Source of the DNA: Azonexaceae bacterium
GTDB lineage: Bacteria; Pseudomonadota; Gammaproteobacteria; Burkholderiales; Rhodocyclaceae
Assembly: GCA_009469685.1 (NCBI GenBank)
Contig: SSTA01000040.1
Span: forward strand, 1 to 7,630
Reading direction: 5' to 3'
Length of the DNA stretch: 7,630 nt
Positions within the stretch are counted from its first letter, which is position 1. Every line of letters begins with the position of its first letter. A program made the position numbers and the translations under genes. The notes beneath the pieces are model-generated. The model ran no database searches and was not told where the DNA came from. It saw only the letters and a list, made by a program, of their open reading frames with translations. Positions 1 through 5,814 of the stretch are shown piece by piece.

Positions 1-597
1 CACATCTACGGCGCGGAGGCGTTTCGCCAGCCCGGAACCCGCTTCATCGCCCAGGAACTGGCCGCCCAGGACATCGCCGTAACCCGGGCCGGGACCGTCG
101 TTCCCGAACTGACCTTCAAGGATAGGATGACCATAGCCCTGGGCGATCACACGGTCGAGCTGCGCTATCACGGCCCGAACGACGGGCGGGGATCGATCAG
201 CGTTCGGGTTCTGCCCGAGAAAGTGCTGTTTGTGGTCGACTGGATCGTTCTCGGCCGCATGCCCTGGCAGAAGCTGTGGAGCTACGATATCCAGGGCATG
301 ATCAATTCGACCCGCGAGGTGCTGGGACTCGATTTCGATACCTTCGTCGGCGGACACGGGGCGGTGGGCAACAAGGCCGATGTCGCGCGCTACCTGCAGT
401 ACCTGGAACAACTCTACGCGGCGGTGATCGACGGCATTCACGCCGGAAAACCCCTGGAACAGATGCAGCAGGAAATTCGCCTCGATGCCTTTCAGGATTT
501 GCCGATGTACCAAGAATGGCTGCCCTTGAACATCGAGGGCGTCTATAAACGGCTGATGGAGGAGTCGGGCATGGGGTGGCGCCCGGATCTTCCCTAG
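1..597 (+). CDS. MBL-fold metallo-hydrolase, 5'-truncated by the window
   Basis: The reading frame is open from base 1 to a TAG at 595-597, giving the last 198 residues of a protein that starts upstream; an ATG at 127 is internal. The visible part fits the C-terminal half of the metallo-beta-lactamase fold: a GPN turn (bases 172-180), the strand-turn LPEKVLFVVDW with the metal-bridging Asp at 238-240, and a GGHG motif with the C-terminal ligand His at 355-357, followed by a helical tail. The usual N-terminal HxHxDH motif would lie before the window and cannot be checked. The position after GPN, where relatives as I recall them carry a metal-binding His, is Asp here (181-183). Members of this fold hydrolyse esters, thioesters, lactams or phosphodiesters; the substrate cannot be read from the sequence. 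No signal peptide can be judged. Family assignment is confident, specificity is unknown. Confidence 0.85.
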   Translation, partial: HIYGAEAFRQPGTRFIAQELAAQDIAVTRAGTVVPELTFKDRMTIALGDHTVELRYHGPNDGRGSISVRVLPEKVLFVVDWIVLGRMPWQKLWSYDIQGMINSTREVLGLDFDTFVGGHGAVGNKADVARYLQYLEQLYAAVIDGIHAGKPLEQMQQEIRLDAFQDLPMYQEWLPLNIEGVYKRLMEESGMGWRPDLP

Positions 598-608
598 GGA
601 ACCGTAGG

Positions 609-648
609 CGCGGGCGACCGCGTAGCCGGTGTCTGCGGCAGGCCCGCG
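609..648. terminator. Imperfect GC hairpin between convergent genes, possible terminator
   Basis: Bases 609-615 (CGCGGGC) pair with 642-648 (GCCCGCG), and inside them CCGC at 618-621 pairs with GCGG at 635-638, separated by a small internal loop. A second weak 5-bp hairpin (658-662 with 671-675) follows. They lie between the end of the MBL gene and the end of the 77-residue gene on the other strand, where a terminator is expected. Neither has a U-tract, and such hairpins arise by chance in GC-rich DNA, so the functional call is weak. Confidence 0.25.
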
Positions 649-681
649 AGGACTTCCCGGGGGCTCGCTACCCCGCCGCCC

Positions 682-915
682 TCAAGGCGTGATGCGGCCG
701 AGGATCAGATCGTAGCCGTACTGCGTGACCTTGAGACTGCGCTGGGGGTCGTCCGGCGCGAATTCGTCCACGTCCTCGCTCAACTCGGCCAGACCGCGAC
801 TCAAGAGGAGTCTGGCCTGGTCGCCCGACAAATCGGCGCGAACGCGAACGCGTGCCCCGCCGACGATCATGCTCCGGCGGGCGAGTTCCAGGTCGGCGTG
901 AAGCGAGGTCGGCAT
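682..915 (-). CDS. Hypothetical 77-residue protein downstream of the Rieske gene
   Basis: A small protein of 77 residues that I do not recognise. The start is well supported: on the minus strand GGAGA sits about 6 bases before the ATG at 915-913. The gene begins 28 bases after the Rieske stop codon on the same strand, so the two are probably co-transcribed. The protein has no signal peptide or membrane segment. Its N-terminal half is basic, with an alternating stretch around residues 16-28 (MIVGGARVRVRAD) that could form beta-strands. The middle, around residues 44-57, is strongly acidic (SEDVDEFAPDDP), and the C-terminus is a mixed Tyr/Leu/Ile segment. There are no cysteines, which argues against a metal- or cluster-binding protein. 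A small accessory protein acting with the Rieske protein is possible but is only inferred from position. Confidence 0.65.
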   Translation of the reverse strand: MPTSLHADLELARRSMIVGGARVRVRADLSGDQARLLLSRGLAELSEDVDEFAPDDPQRSLKVTQYGYDLILGRITP

Positions 916-943
916 GGGAATCTCCGGTGGAATCGAGGAGGAA

Positions 944-1327
944 TCAAGCCGCGCAGGAGGGCAAAGGCCTGACGTGGCGGTCCACCAGCCAGATGCCTTG
1001 CTCGTCCTCGACGACGTCTATGGAAGTCAGGCGCTGTCCGCGGCAGATTTCGCTGAGCGATGTACCGCTGACCGGATCGTAGACGATGCCGTGCATCGAG
1101 CAGCGCAGATAGCGGCCCGTCGCGTCGAAAATCATGTCCTGCTCGCAGTCCAGCGCCCGCGGCATGTGCACGCACAGGTTCTTGAAGGCCCGGCATTGAC
1201 CGCCATGGCGAAAAACGACGACCGACACCGGCTCGCCGTCGTAACGGACCTGCGCCTTGAGATAGGCCCCTTCGGCAATACGGTTGCTAGCGCAGATCCA
1301 GACGCGGTCTGCAGCGGGTAAGAACAT
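944..1327 (-). CDS. Single-domain Rieske [2Fe-2S] protein
   Basis: A 127-residue protein made of one Rieske domain. Both halves of the cluster-binding motif are present: C52-x-H54 (CVHMP) and C76-x2-H79 (CSMHG), which supply two Cys and two His ligands to a [2Fe-2S] cluster. They are followed by the typical strand region (IVYDPVSG) and a C-terminal beta segment. The gap between the two halves, 21 residues, is a little longer than in many ferredoxin-type Rieske proteins. There is no signal peptide, membrane anchor or catalytic mononuclear-iron domain, so it is probably a soluble cytoplasmic electron carrier or a redox-sensing protein rather than a complete ring-hydroxylating oxygenase. I chose the ATG at 1327, with GGAAG upstream, over the longer frame from 1450, whose extra 41 residues are Arg-rich and unlike the family. 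No reductase gene is adjacent, so its redox partner is unknown. It probably forms an operon with the 77-residue gene. Confidence 0.88.
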   Translation of the reverse strand: MFLPAADRVWICASNRIAEGAYLKAQVRYDGEPVSVVVFRHGGQCRAFKNLCVHMPRALDCEQDMIFDATGRYLRCSMHGIVYDPVSGTSLSEICRGQRLTSIDVVEDEQGIWLVDRHVRPLPSCAA

Positions 1328-1349
1328 GGATCGGACTTCCGGGTGAATG

Positions 1350-1372
1350 TCGGTTTTGTCACAAATACGATT
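1350..1372. promoter_or_regulatory. AT-rich patch with short palindrome upstream of the Rieske gene
   Basis: An AT-rich island in otherwise GC-rich DNA, starting 23 bases before the Rieske start codon. It contains TTTGT-C-ACAAA (1355-1365), a perfect 5-bp inverted repeat around one base. Its position fits the core promoter or an operator of the Rieske gene on the minus strand. I cannot place convincing -35 and -10 hexamers with good spacing, so this is only a candidate. Confidence 0.25.
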
Positions 1373-1493
1373 GCGGCAAGGCAACGTAGCAAGTGAAGTG
1401 CCAGCGGACTCCGGGGTCCCGCGTATCGCCCTTCGCCGCCGATTGCGCACCGCTGGCCAAGACCTCGCCGACAGTGTTCATCGTTCCGCAACC

Positions 1494-1517
1494 CAATCTC
1501 GGCTAGGGCGGAGATTG
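1494..1517. promoter_or_regulatory. 7-bp inverted repeat in the divergent Rieske/PhyH region
   Basis: CAATCTC (1494-1500) and GAGATTG (1511-1517) are perfect inverted repeats 10 bases apart. They lie in the 293-base region between two divergent genes, about 100 bases before the PhyH start. The arm spacing gives about 17 bp centre to centre, which would suit a dimeric transcription factor binding two half-sites. It could equally be a chance repeat or an RNA hairpin. No regulator gene is present in the window. The rest of this intergenic region shows no gene that I can support. Confidence 0.3.
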
Positions 1518-1620
1518 ACCCGGGGACGGCGGGCTCGGATACTTGAGGGGAGCGGGCGAACCCATGCCTGCGTAATCCCCGGGCGGTCGCCGCCCCCTGC
1601 CTCCGCCTACAGCCCCTGCC

Positions 1621-2682
1621 ATGGCCTCCGCCAAGAAATTGCTGATCGACGCCCTCCTGCTGCCCCTGCGGGTCGCCTCCGTGTTCACCATGGAAAAGGC
1701 TTTCGGCAACCCGGTCATCGGCAGCCGGCTGCTCAACGTCTGCGGCCTCCACGCGTTTCGTATGATCCTGGCGCAGATCGTCTACCACGGCAAACAGGGA
1801 TTGCTGTCTTTCCTGGCGACGGCCGAGGAACGCCGGCTGTTCGCGGCCCAGGGCTACCTGATCAAGGAAAACTTTCTACCGGAAGAAGAGTTTGCGGAAC
1901 TCCGGCGCCAGATCGTCGCGTATGACGGTCCCGCCCGCGACATGGTGGAAGGCGATACCCTGACCCGGCGCCTGCACGTGACCGAGCGGGAAATCCGCCG
2001 CTTTCCCGCCTTTACCAAGCTCCTCGGCAATCGCCATTTCAGCCGCCTGATCCGCTACACCTCGGCCCGCAACGAAATCCCCCGCGCCTTCGTCGAGTGC
2101 CTGTTCCACGGCACCCAGTCCGCCGGCGACGACCCGCAGAAGGATTTGCACAAGGATACCTTCCACCCCACGGTGAAGGCCTGGCTTTACCTGGACGATG
2201 TCGGACCGCACAACGGTCCCTTCGTCTATGTGCCCGGCTCGCACCGGCTGACCTGGCGCCGTCTGCACTGGGAATACCGGCAGAGCGTGGCGCGCAGTTC
2301 AGGCGGGCGGGGCGGCCGCTCCTATTCCCTGGGCGGCGCCTTCCGCGTCGCCGCCGAGGACGCCGAATTTCTCGGCCTGCCCGAGCCCGTCAGTCTGCCG
2401 GTGGCCAGGAATACCCTGGTGATCGCCGACACCCTGGGCTTCCACAAGCGCGGCACCGGAGACGACGGGGCAAGCCGCATGGCGATCTTTTTCACCAGCC
2501 GCGTCAATCCGTTCAATCCCTTCCCCGGGATCAACAACGCCGTCCTGCGGCGCGTCAACGACTGGCTCTACACGCAGTTCCTGCAATCCGCCGACCGGAA
2601 AGCGGCGAAATGCGGCACCCGAGCGGAATCCACCCCGGTGCACGGTCCCTTGCGCGAGGCCGAGGCCGACTGCCCCCGCTAG
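1621..2682 (+). CDS. PhyH-family Fe(II)/2-oxoglutarate dioxygenase
   Basis: A 353-residue protein of the phytanoyl-CoA dioxygenase (PhyH) family. These enzymes use Fe(II), O2 and 2-oxoglutarate to hydroxylate a substrate. The facial triad is visible: His177-x-Asp179 in the DLHKD motif and the distal His275 (GFHKRG). Arg286, eleven residues later, is the expected 2-oxoglutarate carboxylate ligand. The core jelly-roll shows the family's WLYLDDV and GPFVYVPGSHR segments (residues about 188-209). About 70 residues precede the domain; they are rich in Leu, Ile and Val with scattered basic residues and look like amphipathic helices, perhaps for membrane association. The ATG at 1621 is the first in-frame start after a stop at 1573-1575, but it has no clear Shine-Dalgarno site; Met24 (1690) is an alternative. 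Bacterial PhyH enzymes act on varied substrates, and the actual one here is unknown. Confidence 0.88.
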   Translation: MASAKKLLIDALLLPLRVASVFTMEKAFGNPVIGSRLLNVCGLHAFRMILAQIVYHGKQGLLSFLATAEERRLFAAQGYLIKENFLPEEEFAELRRQIVAYDGPARDMVEGDTLTRRLHVTEREIRRFPAFTKLLGNRHFSRLIRYTSARNEIPRAFVECLFHGTQSAGDDPQKDLHKDTFHPTVKAWLYLDDVGPHNGPFVYVPGSHRLTWRRLHWEYRQSVARSSGGRGGRSYSLGGAFRVAAEDAEFLGLPEPVSLPVARNTLVIADTLGFHKRGTGDDGASRMAIFFTSRVNPFNPFPGINNAVLRRVNDWLYTQFLQSADRKAAKCGTRAESTPVHGPLREAEADCPR

Positions 2683-2711
2683 GCGTGGCGCGCCGACTTC
2701 GGGGCACCAAA

Positions 2712-2751
2712 TAGCCTGACCCACAGATAACGCAACCTGTGGGTCAGGCTA
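2712..2751. terminator. Perfect 15-bp hairpin, probable bidirectional terminator
   Basis: TAGCCTGACCCACAG (2712-2726) and its exact reverse complement (2737-2751) flank a 10-base loop. The hairpin lies between two convergent genes, 29 bases after the PhyH stop and directly next to the TAG stop of the JmjC gene at 2754-2752. Rho-independent terminators normally carry a U-run: on the minus strand only TTT follows the stem, and on the plus strand none does. A shared terminator is the simplest reading; a dispersed genomic palindrome is the alternative. Confidence 0.7.
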
Positions 2752-3996
2752 CTAAAGTATCGAACCGCCGGGAGGACCGAACCAGAGCTGGCGCAGATAG
2801 CCGCCGCGAACCAGGGCATCGGCGACCTGCAGATAGAGCGCACTCTCGACCCCGGGGCAGTCCGCCTGCAGGTCTGCCAGACCGAAGGCCGCCTCCCGCG
2901 CGGCCAGCCACCGGAACATCGGGATCATGGCGAGGGGCACTTCCAGCCGGAGCGGTACGCTCTCGACGCCGCTCTGATTGCGGCACGCGACGCGAGCATC
3001 GAGACCGCCGCCGGGGCGGTCGGAGAACTCCAGGCGAGACTCCGGTCGCCTCTGGAACCGCGTAGCCGGCGTGGCCCAGGCGCGCCTTTCGCGCTCGGGA
3101 AGCATGGCGACGAGGGCATCTTCGAGTGCCAGTCCCGCGGTGAGGGCGCCGCCGCTCGCCATCAGTTCGCCCCATTGCGCCTGGGCCGACTGCCGATCGT
3201 CGGCATTACCCCAGGCGCCGTACAGCGGGCGCCGCCAGCGCGGCTGCTGCAGCATGCGGTTGCGCAGGGCGGCGAGGGCACAATCGAGCGCGCTGGGCAT
3301 GCGGACGATGATGCTGACCGACAGCGACTCCCCGCCTGCCTCGGTCCAATGCCAGGTGCCGCGCGGCATGAAGAGGACGGAGCCGGGGCGCATGTGCACC
3401 GTCTCGAAGCTTGCGCGGTCCGGATTGGGGAAACCGGCAGGCGCTTGCGGATAGAGATCCTCCTGGCACGGCAGGCCGGGATTGAACTGCATCCCGTAGG
3501 GGGCGTCGATCTCGCTCGCGCGTGCGATCTGGAAGCACTTTTCCCCGACGAGCTGGATCGAGAACACTTCTTCGGCGTCGAAATGGCAAGTGGCCCCATT
3601 GCCGGCCGGCGCGGCGAAGGCGCCGATGCGGGCGGCGCCCGGCGGCGCTCCGAGCTCCTGTTCCAGTTGCCGCAGGAGGGGAGGCAGGGAGGCCAGGCGA
3701 TCGGCAATGTCGGGCAGGTAGAGCGAAAGCCCCATCTGGAAAAGCATGGCGGCACTGGCGCGCTCGACCGACAGCGTGCTGGCACCGGTACGCGAATTGC
3801 CGAAGCAGACGAGACCGTCGTAGCTCGCAAACAGCCTCTCCAGACTGGCGAGTTCGGGAACGGTCAGGGCGGATGGCAGGCGGGCGGGCGCACCATGATG
3901 GGCGAATGCCTCCGGCGGTCCCTCGCCGCGCATGATGCGCTGCGCATCGGCGGGGGAACACAGCGCGCTGAGGACAGGTCTGGCGGTTGCGGGCAC
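2752..3996 (-). CDS. JmjC/cupin-4 family Fe(II)/2-oxoglutarate oxygenase (ribosomal oxygenase-like)
   Basis: A protein of about 414 residues with a JmjC double-stranded beta-helix of the cupin-4 type. The iron ligands are visible as His138-x-Asp140 (CHFDAEEVF) and the distal His216 (GTWHW), and a QLVGEKCF segment, including the conserved Lys, follows the HxD. The run MRPGSVLFMPRGTWHW matches the family's PGD-x-LYxPxGxxH region. The C-terminal third (last ~60 residues) has the look of the winged-helix domain found in bacterial RoxA/YcfD-type enzymes, which hydroxylate an Arg of ribosomal protein uL16. Divergence is large enough that the target may be a different protein or peptide. Start choice: the minus strand has a strong AAAGGAG site (4011-4005). 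It overlaps a GTG at 4005-4003, too close for use, but lies 8 bases before a second in-frame GTG at 3996-3994, which I take as the start. The gene is divergent from urtB and convergent with the PhyH gene. Confidence 0.83.
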   Translation of the reverse strand: MPATARPVLSALCSPADAQRIMRGEGPPEAFAHHGAPARLPSALTVPELASLERLFASYDGLVCFGNSRTGASTLSVERASAAMLFQMGLSLYLPDIADRLASLPPLLRQLEQELGAPPGAARIGAFAAPAGNGATCHFDAEEVFSIQLVGEKCFQIARASEIDAPYGMQFNPGLPCQEDLYPQAPAGFPNPDRASFETVHMRPGSVLFMPRGTWHWTEAGGESLSVSIIVRMPSALDCALAALRNRMLQQPRWRRPLYGAWGNADDRQSAQAQWGELMASGGALTAGLALEDALVAMLPERERRAWATPATRFQRRPESRLEFSDRPGGGLDARVACRNQSGVESVPLRLEVPLAMIPMFRWLAAREAAFGLADLQADCPGVESALYLQVADALVRGGYLRQLWFGPPGGSIL

Positions 3997-4004
3997 TGGC
4001 GGCA

Positions 4005-4011
4005 CTCCTTT
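4005..4011 (-). promoter_or_regulatory. Strong ribosome-binding site that decides the JmjC start
   Basis: On the minus strand AAAGGAG is followed after 8 bases (TGCCGCCA) by GTG at 3996. It overlaps the first base of the other in-frame GTG at 4005. The spacing favours the downstream GTG and removes three residues from the longest reading. Confidence 0.6.
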
Positions 4012-4064
4012 GCAGCTTCGCCTTGCACTCGGGCGGAGCGCGGGACGTCGGCCATTCTGCCATA

Positions 4065-4100
4065 GCTCGGCTGGGCCTTCCCCAGCCTGCCTCGCCGAGC
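4065..4100. repeat. Compact hairpin with an overlapping alternative stem upstream of urtB
   Basis: GGCTGGG (4069-4075) and CCCAGCC (4081-4087) form a perfect 7-bp stem with a 5-base loop. GCTCGGC (4065-4071) and GCCGAGC (4094-4100) form another perfect 7-bp pair. The two share bases 4069-4071, so in full they exclude each other. The element lies about 140 bases before urtB and about 70 bases before the JmjC start on the other strand. There is no U-tract on either side. It could be a leader structure, an operator or a chance product of GC-rich sequence. The rest of the 240-base intergenic region shows no gene and no promoter that I can place with confidence. Confidence 0.35.
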
Positions 4101-4236
4101 GCCGGAAGTCGCGGGGCAGATCCCGGCAACGGCTGCTACCGGGCGAAACCGGCCCCTACGCAATTCACCGTATTCCTGATCCCCCGGCGGGTCCGTAATC
4201 TGGCGCTGCACCGCACAAAAACGCGGACGGAGCCCC

Positions 4237-5814
4237 ATGATCAGAGCACTCAGTATTGTCGCCCTTTGGGCCGCCTGCCTTGCCGCCCAGGCGGCGGTGG
4301 ACCCGGCCCAGGTCCGGCGTCTGGCCGCCGAGGATTCCACCGAGAAGGTGGCCGCCATCCGGGAAATTGCAGTGAGCGCCGACCCCGATGCCAATCGCGT
4401 CCTGAAGGCCATGGCCGATGGCAATCTGTACGTGGCCGGCGGCAAGGTCTTCGTCATCGACGGGGAACAGGCCTTCGACGCCGCCACCGGCAGCGAAGTC
4501 GGCCTGCCGGAGAACCCCGATTCGGTGACCGTCAATAACCGCATCCGCGGCGAGCTGGCGAACGCGCTCGCCGCCCTCAGGCTGTTCGACCCGGATCGGG
4601 CGACGCGCCTCGCGTCGGCCAAGGAACTGCAATCCAATGTGGATGCCGCCATGGCACCCCTCCTCGCCCGCGCCATGGCCCAGGAAAAGGATGCCGAGAT
4701 CAAAGCCATGCTGGCCGACGCCCATGCCCAGGCCAGCCTCAAGAATGCCGATCCCGCCGTGCGCTTGGCGGCCGTGAAGACCCTGGCCGAGTCGTCTTCG
4801 CCGGCGGTGAAGAGCATGCTCCTGCCCCTTGCCGACAAGGCGAGCGAGGCCGACGAAAGCGTGCGCCTGGAGGCGGTCGCGGCGGTCAAGGCCATCGAGC
4901 GCCGGCTGGCCTGGGGCGACACCCTGGCCAGCATTTTTTCGGGGCTGTCCCTGGGCAGCATCCTGCTGCTGGCGGCGCTCGGCCTGGCCATCACCTATGG
5001 CGTCATGGGCGTCATCAACATGGCCCACGGCGAACTGCTGATGGTGGGGGCGTACTCGGCCTACGGCGTGCAGAGCCTGTTCCGCGCCTATGCCCCGGAC
5101 CTGATCGACTGGTATGTGCCGGTGGCGGTCCCCGTCGCCTTCTTCGCCGCTGCCCTGGTGGGGGTGGTGATGGAGCGTACGGTCATCCGCTGGCTCTACG
5201 GCCGTACCCTGGAAACCCTGCTCGCCACCTGGGGGATTTCGCTCATTCTGATCCAGGCCGCGCGGGTGCTCTTCGGCGCCCAGAACGTCGAGGTGGCCAA
5301 TCCGACCTGGATGTCCGGCGGCATCGAACTGATGCCCAACCTGATGCTGCCCTGGAACCGCATCGTCATCATCGGCTTCGCCCTCTTCGTGCTCTTCCTG
5401 GTCTGGATCCTGATGAACAAGACGCGGCTCGGCATGTTCGTCCGGGCGGTGACCCAGAACCGCCCCATGGCGGCCTGCGTCGGCGTCCCGACCTCGCGCA
5501 TCGACACTCTGGCCTTCGCCCTCGGCGCCGGCATCGCCGGGCTGGGCGGCGTGGCGCTCTCGCAGATTTCAAACGTCGGGCCGGACATGGGCCAGGGCTA
5601 TATCGTCGATTCCTTCATGGTCGTGGTGGTGGGCGGCGTCGGGCAGTTGGCCGGCGCGGTCTGGGCCGCCCTCGGTCTGGGCATCTTCTCCAAGGTGCTG
5701 GAGGGCTGGGCGGGTGCGGTGATCGCCAAGATCTGCGTCCTGGTCGCCATCATCGTCTTCATCCAGAAACGTCCCCAGGGCATCTTCGCCCTCAAGGGCC
5801 GCTTCGTCGAATAA
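4237..5814 (+). CDS. urtB: Urea ABC transporter permease UrtB with secreted N-terminal domain
   Basis: One of the two membrane subunits of the urea importer UrtABCDE, a branched-chain amino acid (LivH)-type permease. The ATG is preceded by GGAG with a 4-base gap. Of 525 residues, the first 20 look like a signal peptide (MIRALSIVALWAACLAAQAA, likely cleavage near Ala20). Residues about 21-225 form a helical, probably periplasmic domain with HEAT-like units (ADPAVRLAAVKTLAE near 171-185, DESVRLEAVAAVKAIE near 206-221). The permease core runs from about 230 to the end with several membrane segments. It has the family's GLSLGSILLL start, TYGVMGVINMAHGELLMVGAY (first conserved loop) and GVGQLAGAVWAALGLG near 467-482. 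Proteobacterial UrtB proteins often have this extension; short LivH-like permeases do not. It opens an operon with urtC directly after its stop. urtA is not upstream. Confidence 0.93.
   Translation: MIRALSIVALWAACLAAQAAVDPAQVRRLAAEDSTEKVAAIREIAVSADPDANRVLKAMADGNLYVAGGKVFVIDGEQAFDAATGSEVGLPENPDSVTVNNRIRGELANALAALRLFDPDRATRLASAKELQSNVDAAMAPLLARAMAQEKDAEIKAMLADAHAQASLKNADPAVRLAAVKTLAESSSPAVKSMLLPLADKASEADESVRLEAVAAVKAIERRLAWGDTLASIFSGLSLGSILLLAALGLAITYGVMGVINMAHGELLMVGAYSAYGVQSLFRAYAPDLIDWYVPVAVPVAFFAAALVGVVMERTVIRWLYGRTLETLLATWGISLILIQAARVLFGAQNVEVANPTWMSGGIELMPNLMLPWNRIVIIGFALFVLFLVWILMNKTRLGMFVRAVTQNRPMAACVGVPTSRIDTLAFALGAGIAGLGGVALSQISNVGPDMGQGYIVDSFMVVVVGGVGQLAGAVWAALGLGIFSKVLEGWAGAVIAKICVLVAIIVFIQKRPQGIFALKGRFVE

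Noticed and set aside
1328..1450. N-terminal extension of the Rieske protein to an ATG at 1450
   Set aside because: The 41 extra residues are Arg-rich and unlike the family, and the ATG at 1327 has a plausible ribosome site and a family-like N-terminus.
4001..4014. Second sigma-54-like match (GGCAC then TTTGCA)
   Set aside because: It resembles the consensus but is again one base short between GG and GC. It also covers the JmjC ribosome-binding site, which explains part of the sequence.
3175..4065. 296-codon plus-strand frame opposite the JmjC gene
   Set aside because: The minus-strand frame has complete JmjC motifs and a strong ribosome site; the plus-strand product shows no recognisable domain and is a shadow.
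4207..4212. NtrC half-site TGCACC near urtB
   Set aside because: Only one half of the palindrome is present; no GGTGCA follows at the expected distance, and a 6-base match is expected by chance.
4201..4215. Sigma-54-like promoter before urtB (GG near 4202, GC near 4213)
   Set aside because: The GG-to-GC gap is 9 bases instead of the required 10, and the site lies so close to the ATG that the leader would be about 10 bases. The spacing rule for sigma-54 is strict.
4101..4236. Guanidine (ykkC-type) riboswitch in the urtB leader
   Set aside because: Such switches can precede urea- or guanidine-related genes, but I could not find the conserved ykkC sequence blocks here.
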